Source of the DNA: Streptomyces finlayi
GTDB taxonomy: Bacteria > Actinomycetota > Actinomycetes > Streptomycetales > Streptomycetaceae
Reading direction: 5' to 3'
Assembly (NCBI RefSeq): GCF_014216315.1
Contig: NZ_CP045702.1
Location: forward strand, 2,914,001 to 2,978,000
Length of the DNA stretch: 64,000 nt
Shown here: positions 35,707 through 44,718 of the stretch, in pieces
Layout of the letters: each line of letters begins with the position of its first letter
How positions within the stretch are numbered: the first letter of the stretch is position 1
The notes under the pieces: generated by a model
The model's database searches: none
What the model was told of the DNA's origin: nothing
The model's input: the letters and a program-made list of their open reading frames with translations, nothing else
Translations under genes and position numbers: made by a program

Positions 35707-37404
35707 GTGAACGACCAGCACCCCCACGCCGGGAATGTCGACTACGACAACCACCCCCCCGGCAGCTTCGACACCGATCCGCTCTTCGGTGCTCTCCCCG
35801 GTCATCACGACAGCAGTTACGACAGCACCCCCGCCCATGGGCACGAGACCGGCAGCAGCTACGGGAGCGGTCACGACACCTCCCAGGGCGCCACGTACGG
35901 GTACGACAACGGTTTCGCGGCCGCGGGGCAGGACCACAGCGGCGCGTACGACTCCACCCAATGGGACACGGGCGCGCATCAGACCGCCTCGTACGACTCG
36001 TACGCCGCCCACCCGCATGAGACGTACGAGACGCACGAGCACCAGCCCCAGCACGCGTCACCGCAGGCGCAACCGGCGCAGCAGCAGTACGACGGCACTG
36101 GGCAGTGGGACACCTCCGGATGGGGCCTGGACGGTCAGGCCGGCCAGGCCGAGCAGTGGGGGACGACCGACACCGGCGCCTTCCCCACCACCACGTTCGC
36201 CACCACGGGATACGGCACCGGTACGTACGCCACCAGCGAGTTCGTGGACGCGGGTACCGATACCGGCGCCTACGACGCCACCGCTTGGAACTCCGGTGCC
36301 ACGCCCGAGCAGGCGCCGTACGCGCCCGAACAGGTGTCGTACTCCTCATACGAACAGCAGCCGGCCGAACAGCAGGCCACGTACGAGCCCTTCGAGGCCT
36401 ACGACCCGTACAGGCCGGACGAAGCAGCCGAGTTCAGCCCCGCGGCCCCGGACACCGACGCCCACACAGGCACAGGCACCGGCACTCACGCGCAGACCAC
36501 CGAGACGCACGAGTCGTACGAGTCGTACGAGACACACGAGACGTACGAGGCCGCGGCCGAGCCCGCACAAGCCGACGAGTCCGACCTCCCGACCGCCGCC
36601 TCGCCCTCCGTCACCGCCCCCCGCCCGGCCGACCGCACCCCCCGGGGAAGCGCGGGCAGCCGAGGCCGGCGCCGTACCCCCGCCAAGCGGTCCGCACTCC
36701 TGACCGTCGCCGTTCCCTCGGCCTGCGTCATGAGTGTCGCGGGCATCGCGGCCGCCTCGGTCAGCGGCATCGCGGGCGGCGCGGAGAAGAAGGACGAGAC
36801 CACCTCGATGGCGGCGGCCGACCCCGGCACCGTCAAGCCGGTGACCGCCAACAACAAGCTGGACACCCAGCTCGCCAACCTCAGCGCCGACGCCGACGAC
36901 TTCGCCGACCGCGCCAGCCGCACCCAGGAGCGCATCGACCTGCGGGAACGCCAGGTCGCCGAGAAGAAGAAGCGCGACGCGGAGGCCGCGCGCCGTGAGG
37001 CGCTGCGCCCCAAGTTCTCGCTGCCGGTCACCCAGCACGGTCTCAGCGCGTACTACGGCCAGGCCGGCGTCAACTGGATGTCCGTACACACGGGCGTCGA
37101 CTTCCCCGTCGGGTACGGGGCTCCGGTGCTGGCCGCGACGGACGGCACCGTACGCACGCAGTTCAACTCCGCCTACGGGAACATGATCATCGTGACGGCG
37201 GCCGACGGCACCGAGACCTGGTACTGCCACCTCAGCAGCACCCGCATCCGCTCGGGTTCGGTGCAGGCAGGCGACACCATCGGGTACGCCGGGGATTCCG
37301 GGAACTCCACCGGCCCGCACCTGCACTTCGAGGTCCGCCCCGGTGGCGGCTCGGCGATCGACCCGATGCCCTGGTTCCGCAGCCACAACCTCAACCCGAA
37401 CTGA
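35707..37404 (+). CDS. M23 family (LytM) metallopeptidase with long disordered N-terminus
   Basis: A protein of about 565 residues. The first 320 residues are a Tyr/His/Gln/Thr-rich disordered tract (repeats of SYES, YETHE, TGTGTGTH). Then come a basic patch and one membrane helix (about 335-360), a short coiled coil (ERIDLRERQVAEKKKR), and a C-terminal LytM domain with HTGVDFPVGYGAPV (HxxxD) and HLHFEV (HxH), the complete zinc site. It probably cleaves peptidoglycan cross-links. GTG 35707 follows GAGAGAAG; a TTG one codon earlier is possible. A strong terminator follows. Confidence 0.88.
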   Translation: MNDQHPHAGNVDYDNHPPGSFDTDPLFGALPGHHDSSYDSTPAHGHETGSSYGSGHDTSQGATYGYDNGFAAAGQDHSGAYDSTQWDTGAHQTASYDSYAAHPHETYETHEHQPQHASPQAQPAQQQYDGTGQWDTSGWGLDGQAGQAEQWGTTDTGAFPTTTFATTGYGTGTYATSEFVDAGTDTGAYDATAWNSGATPEQAPYAPEQVSYSSYEQQPAEQQATYEPFEAYDPYRPDEAAEFSPAAPDTDAHTGTGTGTHAQTTETHESYESYETHETYEAAAEPAQADESDLPTAASPSVTAPRPADRTPRGSAGSRGRRRTPAKRSALLTVAVPSACVMSVAGIAAASVSGIAGGAEKKDETTSMAAADPGTVKPVTANNKLDTQLANLSADADDFADRASRTQERIDLRERQVAEKKKRDAEAARREALRPKFSLPVTQHGLSAYYGQAGVNWMSVHTGVDFPVGYGAPVLAATDGTVRTQFNSAYGNMIIVTAADGTETWYCHLSSTRIRSGSVQAGDTIGYAGDSGNSTGPHLHFEVRPGGGSAIDPMPWFRSHNLNPN

Positions 37405-37419
37405 TCCCCGCTTCCACTT

Positions 37420-37470
37420 CACGTATGGCTGTGGCCCCGTCCTCGAAGGACGGGGCCACAGCCATACGTG
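37420..37470. terminator. long bidirectional intrinsic terminator
   Basis: A perfect 24-bp stem (37420-37443 with 37447-37470) and a tight 3-nt loop lie between the M23 peptidase gene and the convergent pcrA gene. Confidence 0.88.
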
Positions 37471-37481
37471 GTGGAAGGCGG

Positions 37482-39920
37482 CTACAGCTTCTCGACCGGC
37501 GCATACCGCAGGAGAAGCTTCTTCGGCCGCTCGTCCCCGAAGTCGACCGTGGCCTTCGCCTGATCGCCGAAGCCCTCGACCGCCGTCACCGTGCCCAGGC
37601 CGAACTGGTCGTGCGTGACCCGGTCCCCCACCACCAGCGCGACGACCGGCTTGTCCGAGGTGCGCCGGGTGGCGAAGCCCGAGGGCCCCGACCGGGAGCG
37701 CGAGGACGACAGCGAGGACGTGATCCCCGACGTCGGTCCGGCCGCAGCGGCCATCGGGCCCTTGCGCTTCCACTCCAGATGCTGGTCCGGGATCTCCTCC
37801 AGGAACCGCGAGGCCGGGTTGTACGAGGGCTGGCCCCAGGCACTGCGCATCGCTGCCCGGGTCAGATACAGCCGCTCGCGGGCCCGGGTGATGCCGACAT
37901 AGGCGAGCCGCCGCTCCTCCTCCAGCTCCTTCGCCTGTCCCAGCGCCCGCATGTGCGGAAAGACGCCGTCCTCCATGCCGGTCAGGAAGACGACCGGGAA
38001 TTCCAGTCCCTTGGCGGTGTGCAGCGTCATCAGTGTGATGACGCCGGAGCCGTCCTCGTCCTCGTCGGGGATCTGGTCGGAGTCGGCGACGAGGGCGACC
38101 TTCTCCAGGAACTCGGCGAGCGTCCCCGCGCCCTCCTCCTCCGCGCGCTCCTGCTCGAATTCGAGCGCCACGGCGGCGAGTTCCTGGAGGTTCTCGATGC
38201 GGGTCTCGTCCTGAGGGTCGGTCGACGCCTGGAGTTCGGCGAGATAGCCGGTACGTTCCATGACCGCTTCCAGGACGACCGCGGGGCCGGCTCCGGACTC
38301 GACGATGGTGCGGAGCTCCTCCATCAGCGTGTTGAAGCGCTTCACGGCATTGGCCGAACGGGCGGCCATGCCGTACGCCTCGTCGACGCGGCGCAGTGCG
38401 TGCGGGAACGAGATCTTCTCGCGCATCGACAGGGCGTCGATCATCGCTTCGGCACGGTCGCCGATGCCGCGCTTCGGCACGTTCAGAATGCGGCGCAGCG
38501 GGACCGTGTCCTCGGGGTTGGCGAGGACCCGGAGGTAGGCCAGGACGTCGCGGACCTCCTTGCGCTCGTAGAAGCGCACCCCGCCGACGACCTTGTAGGG
38601 CAGACCGACCCGGATGAAGATCTCTTCGAAGACACGGGACTGCGCGTTCGTACGGTAGAAGACCGCGACGTCGCCCGCCTTCGCGTCGCCGGCGTCGGTG
38701 AGACGGTCGATCTCGTCGGCGATGAACTGCGCCTCGTCGTGCTCGGTGTCCGCGACGTACCCCGTGATCCGGGCGCCGGTGCCGGCGTTCGTCCAGAGGT
38801 TCTTGGGGCGGCGGCTCTCGTTGCGTTCGATGACCGCGTTGGCCGCGGACAGGATCGTCTGCGTGGAGCGGTAGTTCTGCTCCAGCATGATCGTGGTCGC
38901 GTCCGGATAGTCCTCCTCGAACTGGAGGATGTTGCGGATGGTCGCGCCCCGGAAGGCGTAGATCGACTGGTCCGCGTCACCGACGACACACAGTTCGGCG
39001 GGGGCCTCGGCCTCACCGGACGGGCCCACCAGCTCGCGTACGAGGGTGTACTGCGCGTGGTTGGTGTCCTGGTACTCGTCCACCAGGACGTGCCGGAAGC
39101 GGCGGCGGTAGTGCTCGGCGACATCGGGGAACGCCTGGAGCAGATGCACCGTCGTCATGATGATGTCGTCGAAGTCGAGGGCGTTGGCCTCGCGCAGCCG
39201 TGCCTGGTAGAGCGCGTACGCCTGGGCCAGGGTCTTCTCGAAACCGTCCGCGGCCTGCCCGGCGAAGGTCTCCTCGTCGATCAGCTCGTTCTTCAGGTTC
39301 GAGACCTTGGCCGTGAACGCCTTGGGCGGGTAGCGCTTCGGGTCGAGGTCCAGGTCACGGCAGACGAGCGCCATCAGCCGCTTGGAGTCCGCGGCGTCGT
39401 AGATCGAGAACGACGAGGTGAAACCGAGCCGCTTGGACTCGCGCCGCAGGATGCGTACGCACGCGCTGTGGAAGGTCATGACCCACATGGCGTTGGCGCG
39501 CGGCCCGACGAGCTGCTCGACGCGCTCCTTCATCTCGCCCGCGGCCTTGTTGGTGAAGGTGATCGCGAGGATCTGACCGGGGTGCACCCCGCGCTCGGCC
39601 AGCAGATGTGCGATCCGGTGGGTGAGCACCCGGGTCTTGCCCGACCCGGCACCGGCGACGATGAGCAGCGGCGAACCGGCGTGCACGACAGCGGCGCGCT
39701 GCTCGGTGTTCAGCCCGTCGAGCAGCGCGGCGGCGTCGATGACGGGACGGGGCGAGCCGTCGCGGTAGTACCCCTCGCGGGGCGGCGGGGGCGCGTCGAA
39801 GACGCCGCCGAAGAGACCCTCCGGCACCGCTTCGGGTGCGTGGTCCTCGGGGGGCGGCGGGGGCCCTTCCTCCGAGTTCTGGAGGCCGGTCAGGAAACTG
39901 TCGTCAAAGAGGCTGCTCAT
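37482..39920 (-). CDS. pcrA: ATP-dependent DNA helicase PcrA/UvrD
   Basis: An 812-residue superfamily 1A 3'-5' helicase for nucleotide excision repair and removal of proteins from DNA. Motif I is AGAGSGKTRVLTHR, motif II VDEYQDTN, motif III GDADQSIYAFRGA, and the C-terminal motifs include VMTLHTAKGLE-type (ITLMTLHTAKGLEFP) and YVGITRARERL. A Tudor-like RNAP-interacting tail (VGDRVTHDQFGLGTV) confirms the PcrA type. The ATG at 39920 lies 3 nt after the TSS predicted from a damage-type promoter, so the mRNA is nearly leaderless. Confidence 0.95.
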   Translation of the reverse strand: MSSLFDDSFLTGLQNSEEGPPPPPEDHAPEAVPEGLFGGVFDAPPPPREGYYRDGSPRPVIDAAALLDGLNTEQRAAVVHAGSPLLIVAGAGSGKTRVLTHRIAHLLAERGVHPGQILAITFTNKAAGEMKERVEQLVGPRANAMWVMTFHSACVRILRRESKRLGFTSSFSIYDAADSKRLMALVCRDLDLDPKRYPPKAFTAKVSNLKNELIDEETFAGQAADGFEKTLAQAYALYQARLREANALDFDDIIMTTVHLLQAFPDVAEHYRRRFRHVLVDEYQDTNHAQYTLVRELVGPSGEAEAPAELCVVGDADQSIYAFRGATIRNILQFEEDYPDATTIMLEQNYRSTQTILSAANAVIERNESRRPKNLWTNAGTGARITGYVADTEHDEAQFIADEIDRLTDAGDAKAGDVAVFYRTNAQSRVFEEIFIRVGLPYKVVGGVRFYERKEVRDVLAYLRVLANPEDTVPLRRILNVPKRGIGDRAEAMIDALSMREKISFPHALRRVDEAYGMAARSANAVKRFNTLMEELRTIVESGAGPAVVLEAVMERTGYLAELQASTDPQDETRIENLQELAAVALEFEQERAEEEGAGTLAEFLEKVALVADSDQIPDEDEDGSGVITLMTLHTAKGLEFPVVFLTGMEDGVFPHMRALGQAKELEEERRLAYVGITRARERLYLTRAAMRSAWGQPSYNPASRFLEEIPDQHLEWKRKGPMAAAAGPTSGITSSLSSSRSRSGPSGFATRRTSDKPVVALVVGDRVTHDQFGLGTVTAVEGFGDQAKATVDFGDERPKKLLLRYAPVEKL

Positions 39921-39929
39921 CGCTTCACG

Positions 39930-39952
39930 AGTCTAGGCGGCTCCACTGACAC
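39930..39952 (-). promoter_or_regulatory. PafBC/RecA-NDp-type promoter of pcrA
   Basis: On the minus strand GTGTCAGTG (39952-39944), 8 nt, then TAGACT (39935-39930) matches TTGTCRGTG-N8-TANNNT except for the first base. It lies directly before the pcrA start codon, with a predicted TSS near 39923. Such promoters drive LexA-independent DNA-damage induction in actinobacteria. Confidence 0.65.
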
Positions 39953-40185
39953 CCCGGGGCCGCATTCCTGAGGAGGCCCGGATCCATGCGCGTACCGAGA
40001 CGGCCCGACCACACCCCGTGAGGGACGAGAGGCACGGTCCGGCCCCGCCCGCACGGATTCGCTCCAGGTCACGAACATGTATCGGGCATATCGAACATCA
40101 ACCTTCACAGGGACACCACGGGTTGGCTAGCGTGCTGGATCGGGCGGCCCGTACCCCCTTGAGGCGAACCACGCCGAGCGGACGC

Positions 40186-40329
40186 CCACGCCGAATCCGG
40201 TCCGCCCCCAGGGCGTCCGGAACCGGGGACCCACACGCAGCACCGGGGTGAATCGGTCCGCGACCTCCACCTGGACCGTAGGGCAGCCTTCCGTTCCGCC
40301 CGAACCCGACAGCTAACCCGGTAGGCGGT
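40186..40329 (+). promoter_or_regulatory. c-di-AMP riboswitch (ydaO-yuaA type)
   Basis: The leader carries the conserved blocks of the ydaO aptamer in order: CCGAATCC, GGGGACCCA (about 40225-40233), GGGGTGAATCGG, GTAGGGCAGCC, then CCCGAACCCGACAGCTAACC and GTAGGCGG. In streptomycetes this riboswitch sits before cell-wall hydrolase genes, and c-di-AMP binding turns expression off. The aptamer ends about 20 bp before the TTG start of the NlpC/P60 gene. No terminator stem was confidently drawn, so the expression platform may sequester the RBS or terminate early. Confidence 0.9.
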
Positions 40330-40350
40330 CCACGGAAGGAGATGCCGGCC

Positions 40351-41529
40351 TTGGCATCGCATCGCAAGCCGCGCACCCGTGTGCGCACCACCTCACCCGG
40401 CCTCGGACTCACGACGGCGGCACTGGCCTCTGTGACTCTGCTCTCCACGCAGACCGCGACGGCCGCGCCCGCGACGCCCCGGCCCAGCGTCGAGGACGTC
40501 CAGAAGAAGGTCGACGACCTCTACCGGCAGGCGGGCGCCGCGACCCAGCAGTACAACAAGGCGAAGGCCGCCTCCACCGACCAGCGCGCCAAGGTCGACG
40601 GGCTCCTGGACGCCGCGGCGGAGCGGGCCGAGAAGCTGAACGAGACGCGCCGTGAGCTGGGCCGGTTCGCGGCGGCGCAGTACCGCAGCGGCGCGGTCGC
40701 CCCCACGGCCACGTTCTTCCTCGCGGACGACCCGCAGTCGTACTTCGACCAGGACCAGTTGATGGCGCGCATGACCAGCCAGCAGCAGAAGACCGTGTCC
40801 GACTTCCGAACGCAGCAGAGCGCGGCGGCGAAGAAGCGCGCCGAGGCCACCAAGAGCCTGGAGACGCTCACCGAGGCGCAGACCACGCTGCGCACCAGCA
40901 AGCAGCAGGTGCAGGAGAAGCTGACCGAGGCCCGCACCCTGCTGTCCGAGCTGACCGCCGAGGAGAAGGCGCGGCTCGCGGCACTGGAGCGCGAGAAGGA
41001 GGCGGAGGCCGAGCGCAAGGCGCAGGAGCTGGCCCGCCGGCAGGCCGCCGCGGCGGAGGCCGAGCGCCAGGAGGCGGCGGCGAAGGAAGCCGCCGAGGAC
41101 GCAGCCCAGGAGGCCGGGCAGCCGGACACCGGAACCGGTGGCGGTACGGACACCGGCACGGAGACGGACAGCGGCTACGCGGCGAAGGCGGACAAGGTAC
41201 TGGCGTTCGCGGCGGCTCAGATCGGCAAGCCGTACGTCTGGGGGGCGACGGGCCCCTCTTCGTACGACTGCTCAGGGCTGACGCAGGCGGCCTGGAGAGA
41301 GGCCGGCGTCGATCTGCCGCGCACCACCTGGGACCAGGTCGAGGTCGGCACCCGGGTGGCCACGGCGGATCTGCGGCCGGGGGACCTGGTGTTCTTCTAT
41401 GACGACATCAGCCACGTCGGCATCTACAGGGGCGACGGCATGATGATCCACGCGCCGAAGCCGGGGGCGAACGTGCGCGAGGAGTCGATCTACTCCATGC
41501 CGATCTACGGGAGCGTGCGGCCGGCGTAG
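40351..41529 (+). CDS. NlpC/P60 family peptidoglycan endopeptidase with coiled coil
   Basis: A secreted cell-wall hydrolase of about 392 residues. After the basic HRKPRTR start comes a signal sequence ending at TATAAPATP. Residues about 50-260 form a long coiled coil rich in Glu/Ala/Lys. The C-terminal NlpC/P60 domain (about 275-392) has the catalytic Cys in YDCSGLTQAAW, His in DISHVGIY, and a third polar site in MIHAPKPG. TTG at 40351 is chosen because GGAAGGAG would overlap the nearby ATG (40342), and because the paralogue 12 kb away starts at the same point of its protein. It is under c-di-AMP riboswitch control. Confidence 0.9.
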   Translation: MASHRKPRTRVRTTSPGLGLTTAALASVTLLSTQTATAAPATPRPSVEDVQKKVDDLYRQAGAATQQYNKAKAASTDQRAKVDGLLDAAAERAEKLNETRRELGRFAAAQYRSGAVAPTATFFLADDPQSYFDQDQLMARMTSQQQKTVSDFRTQQSAAAKKRAEATKSLETLTEAQTTLRTSKQQVQEKLTEARTLLSELTAEEKARLAALEREKEAEAERKAQELARRQAAAAEAERQEAAAKEAAEDAAQEAGQPDTGTGGGTDTGTETDSGYAAKADKVLAFAAAQIGKPYVWGATGPSSYDCSGLTQAAWREAGVDLPRTTWDQVEVGTRVATADLRPGDLVFFYDDISHVGIYRGDGMMIHAPKPGANVREESIYSMPIYGSVRPA

Positions 41530-41670
41530 TGCCGTGCCCGGTCCCTCCCTGGCCGGGAGTTGCCGCACCGGCCGCACCGGCCGCTGGGCGATGTCGCGGA
41601 CGAGGGTCCAGGGAGGGAGCGCGTGAAGACCGTGGACGAGGGGTTCGGCACGGCGGCCCGGTCCTGACCC

Positions 41671-41726
41671 CGGCCGGGACCGGCCGGGACCGCGGCCGGG
41701 ACAGCGGCCGGGACAGCGGCCGGGAC
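41671..41726. repeat. tandem CGGCCGGGAC repeats at the island edge
   Basis: Five copies of CGGCCGGGAC, two contiguous and three spaced by 2 bp, occur within 56 bp just before the start of accessory DNA. Confidence 0.8.
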
Positions 41727-41729
41727 AGC

Positions 41730-42059
41730 TCAGGTCGGCTCAGAAGCCGTTGTCCTATCGATCTTGAGTGCGGTGTGATCGAAAGTGGCTGCCGGGGCGG
41801 GTGAATCTGGTGGTGTTCGTGCATGAAGACAGGGCCTCTGGTGCAGTTCGGAGTTGCTGAGACACCGAGCGACGTCAGCACCACCACCCGGACCAGCAAG
41901 AACCTCGACGAGAACCTCCCGCGCAGTCACGAACCGTTACCAGAACAGCTCCGCGTCGCGCAGTTCGGCAAGGACCCGGTCCGCTTCCTCACGCAACGCC
42001 TCAACCCGCTGCCGGGCACCCCGTTCCCGCTCCTCCAGCAAACCGACCACCGACGGCAT
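41730..42059 (-). pseudogene. broken small coiled-coil protein gene
   Basis: From an ATG at 42059 the minus strand reads MPSVVGLLEERERGARQRV and on to LAELRDAELFW, then meets an in-frame TAA at 41937-41939. The same frame continues RFVTAREVLVEVLAGPG and runs to a stop at 41730. The two halves make one helical protein of about 109 residues interrupted after residue 40. I remember similar small coiled-coil proteins beside transposase genes in streptomycetes, but this is unverified. It marks debris at the left end of the island. Confidence 0.55.
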
Positions 42060-42401
42060 CCCCGAACCTGCACGACCAAGACGACACGACGTGTCCTGTC
42101 TGCCACAGAACCCGCCACACCATGCCTGACCAGCAGAAAGTCAGCGATCAAGTACGGAAAGACAACAGCCTCTGACCGATCTGAGCTGACGTCCGCACGC
42201 GCTGTGCATCAATCAGTTGGCGGTCAGCCGGCACGCGAACCTCCACGTTCGTGCTATCCAGGAACACCGTGCACCGGCGCGAAGTAGACGATGCTCTGCG
42301 CAGCCTGTATGGAGAGCGCACCGTCGCCGAGGTCCATGAGGTGGACCATCCGGACGCTCGACCTCCCCGTCCAGCTCCGAGCAGGGCTCTACGATGGGCC
42401 G
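42060..42401. other. non-coding accessory DNA, possible transposase debris
   Basis: These 342 bp between the broken gene and the NUDIX gene are less GC-rich than the core. On the minus strand near 42200-42275 a short stretch reads TVFLDSTNVEVRVPADR, which may be a fragment of a transposon-encoded protein. No complete terminal inverted repeats were seen. Confidence 0.35.
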
Positions 42402-43142
42402 GTGACCGAGACTCTGCCTCCCGTAGGTATTGACCTCTTCGACGTGGAACGCCTCCAGCTCACGGAGGTCCCGGAGCCGCCGCTGTCACCTTCGGATCAA
42501 GCGGCGAGAGACCGCGTGTGGGACAAGGCGGTCCAGGCGAACCCGACTCTCTTCGACGGGCCTGTGGTGGCCTGTAGCGGGCTGGAGTGGGCCGGCCCGC
42601 GCACCGTGCGCCTTTCCTGGGTGCGCGTTACCTACCGGCACTACGCTCTGCGCCGTGTTCCCGGCGCCACCGCGCTGCCGTCGCTGTTCGTGAATATCCT
42701 TCAGACGACCGACAACGGCCGTGTGCTGGCGGCCAGAATGTCGCCCTCGACGGCTGCCCCGGGCCGCTGGCAGTTGCCAGGTGGTTCCGTCGAGCCGCCA
42801 CGGAACGGGGAAGTGCTGGACGGGCCGGGCCTGGCCGGCCAGGCAGCACGGGAGATGGTCGAGGAGTTGGGGATCTGCGCGGGCCCCGAGGCACTGAGAC
42901 TGTGGGCCGTCACGCGCGGGGAGAACAGCAGCGTGGGCCTGACCTACCTCGCCCCGGCCCTTCCCGAGTCGGCGGTGCGCGCGGCTTTCGCCGCGGCCGC
43001 AGCCGCCGAGCGAGCCCAGGGGCGTGAGCCCGAACTCGACGACATTGCGCTGGTGCGCTCACCCGGTGAGCTGGTCAGCCTGACCGGTCCGCACGCGGAC
43101 TACCTGGAGCCGATCGTCCGTCGATACAGCGCCGGGCGCTGA
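42402..43142 (+). CDS. NUDIX hydrolase family protein
   Basis: A 246-residue protein whose central part is a NUDIX domain: LFVNILQTTDNGRVLAARM, WQLPGGSVEPP, then AAREMVEELGI, the RExxEExG half of the Nudix box. The spacing between the GG loop and the RE motif is longer than in the standard box, so phosphohydrolase activity is not assured. The start is taken as GTG 42402; a longer frame begins at 42291. It ends 16 bp from the end of the convergent regulator gene. It may be unrelated to the biosynthetic operon. Confidence 0.7.
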   Translation: MTETLPPVGIDLFDVERLQLTEVPEPPLSPSDQAARDRVWDKAVQANPTLFDGPVVACSGLEWAGPRTVRLSWVRVTYRHYALRRVPGATALPSLFVNILQTTDNGRVLAARMSPSTAAPGRWQLPGGSVEPPRNGEVLDGPGLAGQAAREMVEELGICAGPEALRLWAVTRGENSSVGLTYLAPALPESAVRAAFAAAAAAERAQGREPELDDIALVRSPGELVSLTGPHADYLEPIVRRYSAGR

Positions 43143-43158
43143 AGCCCGGCGGCACCGT

Positions 43159-44532
43159 TCAGGCTCCGGCGAGGAATCCTCGCCCGCGTTCGTCGAGTTC
43201 TGCCACGCATCGCAGGCCGCGGGCCCGGAAGCGCGCGAGGTTGCCGCGCATCTGTGAGACGGCCTTGCGAGTGCGGACGGATCGGACGCCGCCCATGTGG
43301 TCGATGGCCCGATGCCAGGTAGCGCACGCCTGCTCGATGCTGCCGCGCTTGAGGTGCATCTCGGCGCCCGCGACCAGGTCCAGGGCGACGATCCGCGCGT
43401 ACGTGGTCGCTGGGCGGGCTGTGGCGGCCAGGGCGTAGTGCTCGGCGGCGGCCCGGTGGTCATCCAGGGTCTCGTGCACCTTGGCGGTTCGGGAGTGCAC
43501 CGACGCGGCCGGCGGCCCCCAGGCCAGCGCCCAGAAGGGCACGTCGTCGCCCGGGGCGCCGGTCAGCAGGGCGCGGGCGTGCTCGGCCGCGGCCAGGGCA
43601 GCGCGGTGCTTGCCGCTCTTGGCCAGGGTGTGGGCGTGGACCACGTGGAAGAGGGCTTCGGTCTGGGCGTCGACGTGGCCTTTGGCCCGGTTCAGGCTGG
43701 TCTCGGCCAGGCCCAGGCAGTGCTCGGGGCGGTGCAGCTTGAGGCCTTGCATGGCCATCGTGCGCATCACGAAGCCGTCGTGCCCACGCAGGCCGGACTC
43801 GGTGGCCAGGGCGTAGGACTGGAGGTAGTAGCGCTGGGCTGCGCCCTGTTGGCCCGCGTCGTAGGACTTCCAGCCCAGTAGGTGAACGCCGCGGCTGGCG
43901 GCGGAGAGCATCTGCTGTCGGACCTCGTCGGTGCGGAACCGGGCCCGGCATAGCGGCGCGACGTCGTCGCGGAGGTAGGTGACCAGGGCGCTGCGTCCGT
44001 GCTGTCCGCCGTGGCGTTCGTCGATCTCGGAGAACGCGTTGATCATGTCGCGGACGGCGGTGACCTCGGCCATGCCGACGGTGTGTCCGGTGCGTGCTGC
44101 GGTAGTGCGTGCGGCGATGTCCTGGACGTGGTTGAGGGGTAAGGCCGCGGCCGCGGCGGAGTAGGCGGAGGCCGTCAGGAAGCGGCGGCGGTCCAACTCG
44201 TACCTCCACATGGTCAGCAGGGCGTCCAGTGGGTCGATCCCGAGGGACAGTCCGATGGTGTCATTCTCTGCCTCGTCTGTGGAAGTCAGGCCGAGGTCGG
44301 CTGGGGTCAGGAGGCGGCCCAGGCGCCGGGAGAGGGCGACCGCGAGGAAGCGGGGGGTGTCCCCGCGGGGAGCGGTGCCGGAGATCCAGTGCTCGATGTT
44401 CGACTTGTTCGTGCGTAAGCGCGCCCCGCACTCGGCGGCGACCGCGCAGACCGCTTTGGCCAATGCCTCGTAGGTGAGGCCGGCTTCGGCAACGAGGTCT
44501 TTGAGCTGGACGTTCGGCGTGTGCGTGGTCAT
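43159..44532 (-). CDS. XRE/TPR-type pathway regulator of the island operon
   Basis: A 457-residue protein of the streptomycete family with an N-terminal helix-turn-helix (about 10-70, LKDLVAEAGLTYEALAKAV and LRTNKSNIEHWISG). A DRRRFLTASAYSAAAAALPL segment (about 120-140) mimics a Tat signal but lies inside the protein. A helical TPR-like C-terminal half follows (SAASRGVHLLGWKSYDAGQQ, ALAAAEHARALL). Two leucines (44416-44418 and 44140-44142) are TTA codons, unusual here and suggesting bldA dependence. It diverges from the eight-gene operon with a palindrome 13 bp from its start. Confidence 0.75.
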   Translation of the reverse strand: MTTHTPNVQLKDLVAEAGLTYEALAKAVCAVAAECGARLRTNKSNIEHWISGTAPRGDTPRFLAVALSRRLGRLLTPADLGLTSTDEAENDTIGLSLGIDPLDALLTMWRYELDRRRFLTASAYSAAAAALPLNHVQDIAARTTAARTGHTVGMAEVTAVRDMINAFSEIDERHGGQHGRSALVTYLRDDVAPLCRARFRTDEVRQQMLSAASRGVHLLGWKSYDAGQQGAAQRYYLQSYALATESGLRGHDGFVMRTMAMQGLKLHRPEHCLGLAETSLNRAKGHVDAQTEALFHVVHAHTLAKSGKHRAALAAAEHARALLTGAPGDDVPFWALAWGPPAASVHSRTAKVHETLDDHRAAAEHYALAATARPATTYARIVALDLVAGAEMHLKRGSIEQACATWHRAIDHMGGVRSVRTRKAVSQMRGNLARFRARGLRCVAELDERGRGFLAGA

Positions 44533-44545
44533 GAGCACCTGCCCC

Positions 44546-44562
44546 GTATATACGCGATATAC
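44546..44562. promoter_or_regulatory. palindromic candidate operator GTATAT-N5-ATATAC
   Basis: GTATAT and ATATAC form a 6-bp inverted repeat around ACGCG. It is strikingly AT-rich for this genome and lies 13 bp before the regulator ATG, in the 186-bp divergent gap before the operon. It is a good candidate autoregulatory site and may contain the -10 elements of both promoters. Confidence 0.45.
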
Positions 44563-44718
44563 CGCTTGGCCTGCCCGCCACCGTACCGCTGGGGAGCGCC
44601 TCCCGGTTGACTCTTCATCAGGCCCGAGCCCGGCGGCCGGCCGCACCAGCGGCGCCCCGGATCTGTGCCCCCACGTCTTCGAACCGTACGGATGCCCCAT
44701 GCCCTGGGAGGGATCTAC

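Noticed and set aside
40065..40110. Possible LexA SOS box near GAACATGTATC upstream of the riboswitch
   Set aside because: The expected GAAC-N4-GTTC symmetry is broken; the damage-type promoter before pcrA is the better explanation.
41640..42400. Complete insertion sequence at the left edge of the island
   Set aside because: No transposase ORF or paired terminal inverted repeats could be found; only fragments and repeats.
44100..44175. Tat signal-like DRRRFLTASAYSAAAAALPL in the regulator
   Set aside because: It lies about 115 residues inside the protein after a DNA-binding domain, so it is not an export signal.
43610..44210. Several open frames on either strand inside the XRE/TPR regulator gene
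   Set aside because: The regulator has a clear HTH and helical repeats, and the others are Arg/Pro-rich shadows.
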